Shown piece after piece: positions 9,523-16,939 of a stretch of DNA of 64,000 nt; position 1 is the stretch's first letter, and each line of letters opens with the position of its first letter. The translations under genes and the position numbers were made by a program. The DNA comes from Acetobacter indonesiensis (GTDB taxonomy: Bacteria > Pseudomonadota > Alphaproteobacteria > Acetobacterales > Acetobacteraceae): positions 62,001 through 126,000 of the forward strand of contig NZ_BAMW01000045.1 of the NCBI RefSeq assembly GCF_000963945.1, in the 5' to 3' direction. The notes under the pieces were generated by a model that did not search any database, was not told where the DNA came from, and saw only the letters and a program-made list of their open reading frames with translations.

Positions 9523-9861
9523 ATGGCTTCGCTACGCAATACTGCATCGACACAGCAGGCAGAGGGTATACGGGCGCACCGCGTACGTGATGCTCTGACT
9601 GCCGCATTTGCACCGCAAAAGCTGGACATTCAGGACGAAAGTAGCCGGCACGCGCATCATGTTGCCATGACCCGCGGGCCGGAAGCCGGAGCAACTGAAA
9701 CGCACTTCAGGGTGGTGTTGGTCAGCAAGCTGTTTGAAGGCGTGAGCCGGGTGAATCGGTCACGTATGGTGCATGATTCATTAAGCTATGAATTTGGCAG
9801 CGGCCTGCATGCACTGGCACTGACTCTGCGGACCCCGGAAGAGGATGCAGCCCTTTCATGA
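9523..9861 (+). CDS. bolA: BolA family protein
   Basis: 112 residues. The BolA fold is readable: an N-terminal helix (RAHRVRDALTAAFAP), LDIQDESSRHAHH, ETHFRVVLVSKLFEGVSRVNRSRMVH and a C-terminal LHALALTLRTPEE. The His residues in SSRHAHH and VNRSRMVH correspond to the [2Fe-2S]-ligand region used in complexes with monothiol glutaredoxins. Divergent from the J-domain gene, with 26 bp between the two starts, and overlapping the next gene by 4 bases (ATGA), so translation is likely coupled. Confidence 0.92.
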   Translation: MASLRNTASTQQAEGIRAHRVRDALTAAFAPQKLDIQDESSRHAHHVAMTRGPEAGATETHFRVVLVSKLFEGVSRVNRSRMVHDSLSYEFGSGLHALALTLRTPEEDAALS

Positions 9862-10442
9862 AACATTCTGACACAAGGCCAGTCAGGAAAGGTCATTTGA
9901 CCCGGCGCACTCTGGTAGCCCTTGCTCCGCTTGCTCTGGCAGCCTGCGCAACTGGGCAGACTGGGGGTAGGGGTGCCGGGCAGACTGACACGGCGCGAGT
10001 TGAAGCCTATTTACGAACAGTCAGTCTGAACAACGTGCCGTTTACCCAGACATGGCCCAACGGGACCGTGGGAGGAGGTCTGTTGACCTATCATGCAGGG
10101 TATCTGCATCTGGTTTATACAGCGCCTCATGCAATGGATCTGGAAGCTTCGGGCTCCCACGCGGTGTTCAAGGATAGTCAGGCCGGATCTGAAACCCGTA
10201 TGGGGTTGGCCCACAACCCACTGGGCTTATTGATGGGTAACCCCATCCAGCTTTCCGGCCCGGTGAGTGTCACGGATATTCAGAAACCACCGGGTATAAT
10301 GCAGGTTTCCCTTACCCGGACTGAAAACCCCTCACAGGGGCTAGTGACCCTTATTTTTAAGGATAATGGCCGCACGCTTAGCCTGTTTGAAATCCGCATT
10401 GTGGATGAGCGGCGTCACACATTATTCATTCGGCTTCAATAG
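9858..10442 (+). CDS. LolA-like outer-membrane lipoprotein carrier, with a lipobox
   Basis: 194 residues. After the signal region, the segment [31 protein letters not shown] splits naturally into LolA-type features: FTQ(T)[15 protein letters not shown] and a [10 protein letters not shown] loop, as in alphaproteobacterial LolA-family proteins that carry lipoproteins across the periplasm. Unusually, the signal has an Arg pair (LTRRTLVAL) and ends in LALAAC, a good lipobox, which would make the carrier itself a lipoprotein; a Tat-type or simple cleavage is the alternative. Overlaps bolA by 4 bases and the convergent lipB 3' end by 17 bases. Confidence 0.75.
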   Translation: MKHSDTRPVRKGHLTRRTLVALAPLALAACATGQTGGRGAGQTDTARVEAYLRTVSLNNVPFTQTWPNGTVGGGLLTYHAGYLHLVYTAPHAMDLEASGSHAVFKDSQAGSETRMGLAHNPLGLLMGNPIQLSGPVSVTDIQKPPGIMQVSLTRTENPSQGLVTLIFKDNGRTLSLFEIRIVDERRHTLFIRLQ

Positions 10443-11115
10443 GGGTGAATGCGGACGGCTGACTACCGAAAATAGCTCTCCAGTTTTCAGCGAGGGCTGC
10501 ATCAAGCTGTGAAAACGTCACAGGCAGCCCGAGTTTGTGGAAGCTTGTGACGCCGAACTCCCGAATACCGCAGGGAACGATACCATCGAAATCTGCGAGG
10601 GTAGGGTGCAAGTTGATGGAAACACCATGCCAACTGACCCAGCGTGAAACACGGACACCGATAGCCGCAATTTTCTCTTCCAGTCCGGTTTTAGGGTCAA
10701 TTACCCACACACCGACACGTCCATCCCGGATTTCACCCTTGAGGCCAAACTGCGCCAAAGTGCGGATGACCCAAGCCTCTAATGCGTGAACGTAGGCTCT
10801 TAAGTCTCTTTCTGGAACACTGCCGTGTGGATGATGCAAATCCATCATCACATAAGCGATTCGTTGCCCTGGGCCGTGATAAGTCCACTGGCCGCCGCGC
10901 CCGGCGTCATATGTTGGGTAATGGTTAGGGTTGAACAGGTCCGCTGGTTTGGCTGAGGTTCCCGCAGTGTAAAGCGGGGGGTGTTCAAGTAGCCATACGC
11001 GTTCACGGGCATCATGAGCCCGAATATTCTGGGCAATATCCTGCATGCGTGTGAATGCGTAAGGGTAAGGGACGGGGTTTTTACTGATTTCCCATAAAAA
11101 GTCGTTTTGAGTCAT
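10426..11115 (-). CDS. lipB: Octanoyltransferase LipB
   Basis: Transfers octanoyl from acyl-ACP to lipoyl domains of dehydrogenase E2 proteins and GcvH, the first step of lipoate synthesis. 229 residues. Family signatures are complete: [19 protein letters not shown] (about residues 72-90), the catalytic Lys region [19 protein letters not shown], and the catalytic Cys in [13 protein letters not shown]. The 3' end overlaps the convergent lolA-like gene. The tRNA-Leu gene lies 74 bp upstream on the other strand. Confidence 0.96.
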   Translation of the reverse strand: MTQNDFLWEISKNPVPYPYAFTRMQDIAQNIRAHDARERVWLLEHPPLYTAGTSAKPADLFNPNHYPTYDAGRGGQWTYHGPGQRIAYVMMDLHHPHGSVPERDLRAYVHALEAWVIRTLAQFGLKGEIRDGRVGVWVIDPKTGLEEKIAAIGVRVSRWVSWHGVSINLHPTLADFDGIVPCGIREFGVTSFHKLGLPVTFSQLDAALAENWRAIFGSQPSAFTPIEAE

Positions 11116-11189
11116 TGCCGCCTGATGTTGGTTCGGTTATAGGGCTTCTCACCAAACGGTATCGCTTTTTCGATGCTGATTGTCACGGG

Positions 11190-11276
11190 GCGGCCGTGGC
11201 GGAATGGTAGACGCGCAAGCTTGAGGTGCTTGTGGGGGAATACCCCGTGGAAGTTCGAGTCTTCTCGGCCGCACCA
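11190..11276 (+). tRNA. tRNA-Leu (anticodon GAG)
   Basis: 87 nt with an encoded CCA. Acceptor stem GCGGCCG (11190-11196) pairs exactly with CGGCCGC (11266-11272); discriminator A at 11273. The anticodon stem CAAGC/GCTTG encloses the loop TTGAGGT, giving GAG, which reads CUC and CUU. The long variable arm (TGGGGGAATACCCCG) is that of a class II tRNA, as expected for Leu. T-loop GTTCGAGTC is standard. Confidence 0.96.
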
Positions 11277-11583
11277 TTTTCAACTCCCGGAAAATTCAGT
11301 ATTTTTTAAAGCTGGTTTTTCCCGGAGTTGATTTCTTTTGAGATAATTTTTGTCAAAAATTCAATAAAACGAGAGCCCTGCCATATTCAGGCCTCTCTTT
11401 GCCTGTTTAAAAAACGGACAAACGGTTGCGTCGGTGTGGCCCCACGAAAATTCGACGTAAATATTTTTCGGGCAGTTTTCTCAGGCAAAGCTGCTAGTTT
11501 GATTTGACGAAAAGGGCTGCACACGATTAGCTGCCTGCGGCGCAATTCGTTGAAACTGAACTTTTAATTAAGGTGTCATATTC
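11277..11583. other. Gap between tRNA-Leu and galU
   Basis: 307 bp without a convincing gene. It begins with a 7-bp inverted repeat CAACTCC (11281-11287) / GGAGTTG (11324-11330) spanning T-rich sequence, which could serve as the tRNA terminator. The AT-rich centre should hold the galU promoter. TTGACG at 11504-11509 resembles a -35 box, but no good -10 lies 16-18 bp downstream, so I do not call a promoter. Confidence 0.5.
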
Positions 11584-12468
11584 GTGTCCAAGCCCAAGCC
11601 TTTACGTAAAGCGGTCCTGCCTGTTGCAGGGCTAGGCACACGCTTCCTGCCAGCAACCAAGGCCATGCCAAAGGAAATGCTGACAGTCGTTGACCGGCCC
11701 CTGATTCAATATGCGATTGATGAAGCACGTGAAGCTGGCATTGAAGAGTTCTGCCTGATCACTGGCCGCGGCAAGGACTCCCTGATCGACTATTTTGATA
11801 TTGCTTACGAACTTGAAGCGACCCTGCGGGAACGCAACAAGATTGAAAGCCTGAAAGCTCTTGAGCCCAGCTCAATCGAAGCCGGTTCTCTGGTTGCAGT
11901 CCGTCAGCAGGAACCCCTGGGGCTCGGTCACGCCATCTGGTGTGCGCGTAGCTTCATTGGTGATGATCCGTTTGCTATTCTGCTGCCTGACGATATCGTC
12001 CAGTCTAAAACGTCCTGCATGAAGCAGCTTGCGGATGCGTACTACCAGACTGGCGGCAGTGTTGTTGCCGTGACCGAAGTGCCTAAAGAGCACACCAACC
12101 GTTATGGTATTCTGAAAACCGGTGCAGATGATGGGCGTCTGGTGGAAGTGCAGGGGTTGGTTGAAAAGCCCAAGCCAGAGGAAGCCCCTTCAAACCTATC
12201 TATCATTGGTCGTTACATTTTGACGCCTGACGTCATGCCGCACTTGTCGAAGCTGGAAAAAGGTGCCGGTGGGGAAGTTCAGTTGACTGACGCAATGGCC
12301 AAAACCATTGGACACGTACCATTCCACGGCTTGCGCTACGAAGGCCGTCGTTTTGACTGCGGTAACAAGGTTGGTTTCCTTGAGGCACAGATCGCGTTCT
12401 CACTTGAACGTCCTGATCTGGCGGATGACGTGAAAGCCTTCCTGAAGACTTATACGCAGGGTCTCTAA
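11584..12468 (+). CDS. galU: UTP--glucose-1-phosphate uridylyltransferase
   Basis: Makes UDP-glucose from UTP and glucose-1-phosphate, for exopolysaccharide, cellulose and envelope sugars. 294 residues, the usual length. N-terminal nucleotide-binding signature PVAGLGTRFLPATKAMPKEM (residues 13-32), then FAILLPDDIV (about 130-139), the substrate region VEKPKPEEAPSNLSIIGRYI and GLRYEGRRFDCGNKVGFLEA. The start is GTG at 11584, which fits the family N-terminus (SKPKPLRKAVLPVAG). Monocistronic, with two terminator-like hairpins downstream. Confidence 0.97.
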   Translation: MSKPKPLRKAVLPVAGLGTRFLPATKAMPKEMLTVVDRPLIQYAIDEAREAGIEEFCLITGRGKDSLIDYFDIAYELEATLRERNKIESLKALEPSSIEAGSLVAVRQQEPLGLGHAIWCARSFIGDDPFAILLPDDIVQSKTSCMKQLADAYYQTGGSVVAVTEVPKEHTNRYGILKTGADDGRLVEVQGLVEKPKPEEAPSNLSIIGRYILTPDVMPHLSKLEKGAGGEVQLTDAMAKTIGHVPFHGLRYEGRRFDCGNKVGFLEAQIAFSLERPDLADDVKAFLKTYTQGL

Positions 12469-12475
12469 GGGAAGG

Positions 12476-12495
12476 GCTGCGTTAGCGCAGCTTTT
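12476..12495 (+). terminator. galU terminator hairpin
   Basis: Begins 7 bp after the galU stop: GCTGCG (12476-12481), loop TTAG, CGCAGC (12486-12491), then TTTT. Short and GC-rich with a modest T run. Confidence 0.6.
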
Positions 12496-12559
12496 CACAA
12501 TAGAAGACTAAGAACAATAGGCATGTTGAGGCGTATGTTTTAGCGTGCCAAATGTTAGG

Positions 12560-12597
12560 AAAAGGCGGTTGATGAAGTTTCGTCACCGCCTTTTTTG
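12560..12597 (+). terminator. Second rho-independent terminator after galU
   Basis: AAAAGGCGGT (12560-12569) pairs with ACCGCCTTTT (12585-12594). After one bulged T, GATGAA/TTCGTC extends the stem around a 2-nt centre. Six T follow. Stronger than the hairpin next to galU and probably the main stop. Confidence 0.85.
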
Positions 12598-12657
12598 TTT
12601 CTCCCTTTACATTGCAGCAACGCACATTACGTAATGCGGTCTCTTTCTATTTGGGTT

Positions 12658-12686
12658 TCGACATTATGAAAGCCTGCTGCTATATA
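12658..12686 (+). promoter_or_regulatory. Candidate sigma-70 promoter of moaA
   Basis: TCGACA (12658-12663; 5/6 to TTGACA), 17-bp spacer, TATATA (12681-12686; or TATAGT at 12683-12688). The moaA ATG is at 12695, so transcription from this promoter would start at or within a few bases of the start codon, giving a leaderless or nearly leaderless mRNA. Confidence 0.45.
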
Positions 12687-12694
12687 GTGGACCT

Positions 12695-13711
12695 ATGTTG
12701 TCCTCTTTAATTGATCCTGCGGGACGTCGTATTTCTTATCTTCGTGTATCGGTCACGGATCGATGTGACATGCGATGTGTGTATTGCATGTCAGAAAGCA
12801 TGACGTTTCTGCCGCGAGCAGATGTGCTTGATTTTGAAGAATTACTACGCCTCTGTCAGGTCTTTGTTCAGCATGGTGTCAAAAAGCTGCGGATTACGGG
12901 CGGCGAACCTTTGGTCAGAAAAGATATTGGTTCTTTTTTTCAGGCTTTAGGGCAGTGGCTGCATCACCCCGCACAGCAGGGATCTCTGGACGAACTCACC
13001 CTGACAACAAATGGGAGTAGGCTGGGTTTGTACGCCGAAACACTTTTCAAAGCGGGTGTTCGGCGTGTGAATGTTAGTCTGGATACGTTGGATGAGGGAC
13101 GATTTGCGCGGATAACACGGCGGGGCAAACTTTCTGCAACGCTTGATGGTATTCGTGCTGCCCGTGCCGCAGGACTTGCTGTTCGGATCAATACGGTGGC
13201 GATGGCTGGCGTCAATGATGACGAATTCGATACCATGCTGTCATGGTGTGGAGAGATTGGCGCTGATCTCTGCCTGATTGAAACTATGCCCATGGGGGAA
13301 ACGGGCGAAGACCGAACGGCTACGTATCTACCGCTATCTGAAGTCAAGGCACAACTCGCCAAGCGCTGGACGCTTGAGCCTTTGCTCGACCGTACAGCAG
13401 GACCGGCACGCTATATGCGTGTGGCAGAAACGGGACGGCGGATAGGGTTTATTACCCCTATGAGCCATAATTTTTGTGACAGTTGCAATCGGGTCAGATT
13501 GTCCTGCACAGGGCGGCTATATACCTGCCTGGGGCAGGAAGATGGCATTGATCTGCGTGACATCATGCGCTCTGGCGGAGACGATGAAGCACTGCTGGCG
13601 GGTATTCAGGCAGCTATTACGCTCAAACCTCGGGGTCACGACTTCATGCTTGGGGTTCGGCCGGGTGAAGTTTCAGGGCCGACCCGACATATGAGTGTGA
13701 CGGGCGGGTAA
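12695..13711 (+). CDS. moaA: GTP 3',8-cyclase MoaA (molybdenum cofactor)
   Basis: Radical-SAM enzyme for the first step of molybdopterin synthesis, acting with MoaC. 338 residues. The SAM cluster motif CDMRCVYC lies near residue 23-30, with GGEPLVRKDI for SAM binding. The C-terminal substrate-binding cluster is in FCDSCNRVRLSCTGRLYTCLG. The protein ends in GG as in active MoaA. The start at 12695 has no Shine-Dalgarno sequence and sits only 8 bp from a -10-like TATATA; TTG at 12698 is an alternative. It converges with the methyltransferase gene (4 bp gap). No other moa or moe gene is in the window. Confidence 0.96.
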   Translation: MLSSLIDPAGRRISYLRVSVTDRCDMRCVYCMSESMTFLPRADVLDFEELLRLCQVFVQHGVKKLRITGGEPLVRKDIGSFFQALGQWLHHPAQQGSLDELTLTTNGSRLGLYAETLFKAGVRRVNVSLDTLDEGRFARITRRGKLSATLDGIRAARAAGLAVRINTVAMAGVNDDEFDTMLSWCGEIGADLCLIETMPMGETGEDRTATYLPLSEVKAQLAKRWTLEPLLDRTAGPARYMRVAETGRRIGFITPMSHNFCDSCNRVRLSCTGRLYTCLGQEDGIDLRDIMRSGGDDEALLAGIQAAITLKPRGHDFMLGVRPGEVSGPTRHMSVTGG

Positions 13712-13715
13712 TTTA

Positions 13716-14591
13716 TTACGCGGTGTTTTTCGGTGATGGTGTGTCAGTTAGCGCCGATGCAAGCGAGTGCGTAAATTGTCCCGGCTTTAACGGGTGTGGC
13801 TGGTCTGGGCTTGGGGTCCAGGCCGTGAGAACGGCGATGTGAAGCGGCATGGCAAAAGTGCCATCAGGATCAGTTTCAAGTTCTGCGGCAGCAGCCGGGA
13901 AGAGCATACGGGGCGGTGTTGTCTTACTGCGTAAAGTTAACGCATTTGTTTCCCCTGCGGCGCGCAGATCCTGCAAAAGCCCCGTTAGGGAGCGGTAGCG
14001 TAGATCAAGTTTCTCCGTATCAACCACAGGCAATGCAAACCCAGTACGTTGCAAAAGCTGCGCGCAGCTTTGTTGCGTTGGAAGTGGGGAGACACGGGGG
14101 GATACACCGTCGCATAAAGCCAGTTCCGCCATTTCCAGCGCGTGCTTTAACGGGCGCAGAGTGGGAAGAATGGGCATGCTGGCTAAAAACAACCCATCGG
14201 GTCGCAGAATATGGCGGATCTGGGCAAGGGTGCCCGGTAGGTCATTAATCCAGTGCAAAGAAAGGTTTGCGACAACCAGATCAAAACTATGCTGTGCGAA
14301 AGGCAGATGTTCGTAGTTTACGCAAACATTTGGGTGTGCAGCCTGTTGGCTGGCTGGAAGCGTTTCCTGGCAGGACACGACGGTCATGCCCCGTTTTTCA
14401 AGCAAGGGTGCTACGGTGCCTTGCCCCCCCAGATCAAGCGCGGAAGAAAGGGGGCGAGTGATATCGTCCAATCGTTCCAGCAAAATGTCTGTTGCGGCAT
14501 TCAGGATAGGGGAAATTTTTTGGAATGTGTGTGCTGCGCGAGCTTTATGGTTTCGGACAGCACGGCGGTCAAAAATATCAGGGGCAGGCAT
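13716..14591 (-). CDS. BioC/NDUFAF5-like SAM-dependent methyltransferase
   Basis: Class I methyltransferase, 291 residues from the ATG at 14591 (MPAPDIFDRRAVRNHKARAA). This start was chosen because the longer frame would overlap the divergent comF gene. The SAM-binding loop is ALDLGGQGTVAPLL (about residue 52); the acidic and motif IV region is FDLVVANLSLHWINDLPG (about 108-125). RHILRPDGLFLASMP is typical of motif post-II. The family includes bacterial relatives of mitochondrial NDUFAF5 and BioC, and the exact methyl acceptor cannot be deduced. Its position divergent from comF-grxC suits the NDUFAF5-like alphaproteobacterial group better than a biotin-pathway BioC. Confidence 0.8.
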   Translation of the reverse strand: MPAPDIFDRRAVRNHKARAAHTFQKISPILNAATDILLERLDDITRPLSSALDLGGQGTVAPLLEKRGMTVVSCQETLPASQQAAHPNVCVNYEHLPFAQHSFDLVVANLSLHWINDLPGTLAQIRHILRPDGLFLASMPILPTLRPLKHALEMAELALCDGVSPRVSPLPTQQSCAQLLQRTGFALPVVDTEKLDLRYRSLTGLLQDLRAAGETNALTLRSKTTPPRMLFPAAAAELETDPDGTFAMPLHIAVLTAWTPSPDQPHPLKPGQFTHSLASALTDTPSPKNTA

Positions 14592-14638
14592 GACACGCAC
14601 TCTGCCTATGTCTTGCAGGCTTGCCAAGCTGGTGTGCA

Positions 14639-15448
14639 ATGACATCTGAGGGAACACACCCTGTGCGACTGCCCATGCGCATTGCGAGAGCTGCCGGGCA
14701 ATTTGTTCTGGATACTCTTTTTCCACCATCCTGTCAGTTGTGTGGTGCAGAAACAGACAGGGCTGGCTTGCTGTGCATTGACTGTTTCAAACGGCTGACT
14801 CCCATCAATGCGCCATTTTGCCGGAAATGCGGGCACCCGCAGCCCTCTGCGGCATATTTGAATGAAATGGGCTGTTGTGCACAGTGCGAACGAAGCCCAC
14901 CTGTATGGAATGAAGCCCGAGGTGCGTTTCTTTATGACAAGGCTGCGAAAGACCTTATTCTTCAGCTGAAATATGCGGATAGGCAGGAGCACGCGCGTTT
15001 TCTGGGCGATAAAATATGCCGGGTGGCGCTGGGAGTATTAGATCAAGCTTGCATTGTTGTGCCTGTGCCAGTGCATAGAAAGCGGCTTCTAAAACGGCGA
15101 TATAATCAGGCTGCATTACTGGCTTGGGTAGTGTCAAAACAGGCAGAAGCCCAGTGTTTGCCGGATGCGTTGGTGCGCGTCACGCCGACAAATAGCCTTG
15201 CAGGCTTTTCGCGTCAGGAGCGTTATCGTGAACTCGCTGAAGCCATTGTCGTGAAGCCGAGATATAAAGATGAACTGGCAGGCAAGAACATCGTTCTGGT
15301 GGATGACGTTTTAACATCAGGGGCAACAGCGTCGGCGTGTACCAAGGCTCTCAAGGCCGCAGGCGCCACCTCTGTCAGTGTGCTGGTTGCGGCACTGGTG
15401 CCAGGGCAAAGCGATGGGGATCTTGATTTTCCGGTATCTGGTGGATGA
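14639..15448 (+). CDS. comF: ComF family phosphoribosyltransferase-like protein
   Basis: About 269 residues. N-terminal double zinc ribbon (CQLCG, CIDC, CRKCG, CCAQC, residues about 30-95), then a phosphoribosyltransferase fold with the PRPP-binding motif IVLVDDVLTSGATASAC (about 219-235). VPVHRKRLLKRRYNQAALLA is the ComF signature. ComF-type proteins contribute to handling of imported DNA in competent bacteria, but in alphaproteobacteria the role is mostly untested. Start uncertain: ATG 14639 or ATG 14675 (MRIARAAGQF, closer to family N-termini). Divergent from the methyltransferase; heads a run with grxC, DUF1178 and DUF2147. Confidence 0.88.
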   Translation: MTSEGTHPVRLPMRIARAAGQFVLDTLFPPSCQLCGAETDRAGLLCIDCFKRLTPINAPFCRKCGHPQPSAAYLNEMGCCAQCERSPPVWNEARGAFLYDKAAKDLILQLKYADRQEHARFLGDKICRVALGVLDQACIVVPVPVHRKRLLKRRYNQAALLAWVVSKQAEAQCLPDALVRVTPTNSLAGFSRQERYRELAEAIVVKPRYKDELAGKNIVLVDDVLTSGATASACTKALKAAGATSVSVLVAALVPGQSDGDLDFPVSGG

Positions 15449-15537
15449 TACAGGTGTGAAAAACTTCGGCACTCTGTCGTTGAGTGTCATTGAGCGCGGT
15501 ATATGCCCGCATAAGTTGAAAAAGGAGAGCCGAATTT

Positions 15538-15798
15538 ATGGCCAACATCGAAATCTACACACAACCCGGCTGTCCCTATTGTGTGCGTGCCGTACAGTTG
15601 CTGCAAAGCAAGAACGTTCCTTTTCAGGAAATCAATGCGCCACGCGGTACCCCTGAACGCGAGCAGGCGTATGAACGTTCAGGTGGTCGTACAACTGTTC
15701 CGCAGGTTTTTGTAGGCGAGAAAGCTTTGGGCGGATGTGATGATCTGATGGCTTTGGAGCGTCAGGGTAAACTGGATGCTGCACTTGGGATCGGCTAA
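15538..15798 (+). CDS. grxC: Glutaredoxin 3
   Basis: 86 residues, a dithiol glutaredoxin that reduces disulfides and glutathionylated proteins using glutathione. The active site CPYC is at residues 13-16 (TQPGCPYCVRAVQLL). The cis-Pro motif RTTVPQVFVG and the GSH-binding GGCDDLMAL follow. A GGAGAG stretch lies about 7 bases before the ATG. 89 bp downstream of comF and 33 bp upstream of the DUF1178 gene, an arrangement common in alphaproteobacteria. Confidence 0.96.
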   Translation: MANIEIYTQPGCPYCVRAVQLLQSKNVPFQEINAPRGTPEREQAYERSGGRTTVPQVFVGEKALGGCDDLMALERQGKLDAALGIG

Positions 15799-15831
15799 CA
15801 GGCCATACATGTTAGGTCGGATAAAGAGATC

Positions 15832-16314
15832 ATGATCTGCTACCAGTTGTGCTGTGCAAATGACCATTATTTTGAGGGATGGTACCGTGATAGTGCCGCA
15901 TTTGCACAGTTGCAGCAAAAGGGTCTGTTAAGCTGCCCTCATTGTGGTTTTTCTGACGTAAGGCAGGCTCTGATGGCCCCGGCTATTACCAAAGGGCGGT
16001 CGGAGAAAAAGCAGCCAGCCAGACCAGCGGATAATCAGCCTGTTTCGCAAGAGACGGATCAGAACGTAGTGCCGGTTCAGCGTGCTCCTTTATCAGATCA
16101 GATGATTGTTGCCTTTCAGAAGATCCGTCAGACGGTTGAGCAGAATTGCGAAAACATGGGTGACCGGTTTGCTAAAGAAGCTGTAAGGATTCACCACGGT
16201 GAAGCTGAGGAACGCGGTATCTACGGCACTGCGACAGAAAAAGAGCAGAACATGTTGCGGGAAGAAGGCGTTGATGTGCTGACTGTGCCTTGGGTAAGGC
16301 GGGCGGACAGCTAA
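15832..16314 (+). CDS. DUF1178 family protein
   Basis: 160 residues. The N-terminus has two Cys pairs typical of the family: LCCANDHYFEGWYRDSAAF and LSCPHCGFSDVRQALMAP, resembling a small zinc ribbon. The middle is charged and low in complexity, and the C-terminus has the family segment YGTATEKEQNMLREEGVDV. Function unknown; in alphaproteobacteria it commonly follows grxC. It may be a metal-binding or redox-linked protein, which is inference from the Cys pairs and neighbour only. Confidence 0.88.
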   Translation: MICYQLCCANDHYFEGWYRDSAAFAQLQQKGLLSCPHCGFSDVRQALMAPAITKGRSEKKQPARPADNQPVSQETDQNVVPVQRAPLSDQMIVAFQKIRQTVEQNCENMGDRFAKEAVRIHHGEAEERGIYGTATEKEQNMLREEGVDVLTVPWVRRADS

Positions 16315-16407
16315 CGCTAAAGGCAGCTATTCAACAATTTGGAGTGTGCCGTGTGGTCTGGCCCGCCGAATATAATAGAGAAAGTCAGTCGGTCAGACTG
16401 TTTCAGG

Positions 16408-16902
16408 ATGGAGAAGAGAAGGGTGAGCAAAAAAAACAGGTGGCTTGCGGCATTTCTTTATCCCATCCTGATGTGCGCTATGCTTCTTGTGCCGGCAGTA
16501 GTTCGTGCGGCAGACAAAGCACCAGATGACGATTTTATGGGGTATTGGCTTAGTCAGGGGCACGATGGCGTTTTTCTGATTGGACGATGTGGCGACACAG
16601 TCTGCGGGCATCTGGTCGGGCTTCAATATGAGGGTACCGATGTCCCGCGTGATAAGAACGGTAAGTCCGAATGTAACCTGCTGATGTTGACCGAGTTTCG
16701 ACCATCTTCAGACGATAACGGACGCTGGCATGGCAAAATTCTGGACCCTGACACAGGGCATATCTACCAGTCGCAAATCTGGTCCCCGCGTAAAGATGTT
16801 CTAAAATTGCGCGGTTACATTGGGTTGCCACTGTTTGGGGAAACACAGACATGGACGCGCTATACCGGCACACTCGGTCCTGTCTGCAAGATGCCGCATT
16901 AG
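16408..16902 (+). CDS. Exported DUF2147 family protein
   Basis: About 164 residues with a signal peptide (hydrophobic run LAAFLYPILMCAMLLVPAVV, likely cleavage after VRAA). The mature part fits DUF2147: MGYWLSQGHDGVFLIGRCGD, CGHLVGLQYEG, GKILDPDTGHIYQSQIW, LKLRGYIGLPLFGETQTWTR, a small beta-barrel-like envelope protein. The function of the family is unknown. Start ATG 16408 or GTG 16423, the latter directly behind a GAGAAGAGAAGG purine tract. It may share a transcript with the upstream DUF1178 gene. Confidence 0.85.
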   Translation: MEKRRVSKKNRWLAAFLYPILMCAMLLVPAVVRAADKAPDDDFMGYWLSQGHDGVFLIGRCGDTVCGHLVGLQYEGTDVPRDKNGKSECNLLMLTEFRPSSDDNGRWHGKILDPDTGHIYQSQIWSPRKDVLKLRGYIGLPLFGETQTWTRYTGTLGPVCKMPH

Positions 16903-16939
16903 GCCTTCTATAAAATTAAGAATAACAAGGCGATTGTTC

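Noticed and set aside
11504..11532. TTGACG promoter for galU
   Set aside because: No acceptable -10 hexamer at 16-18 bp spacing.
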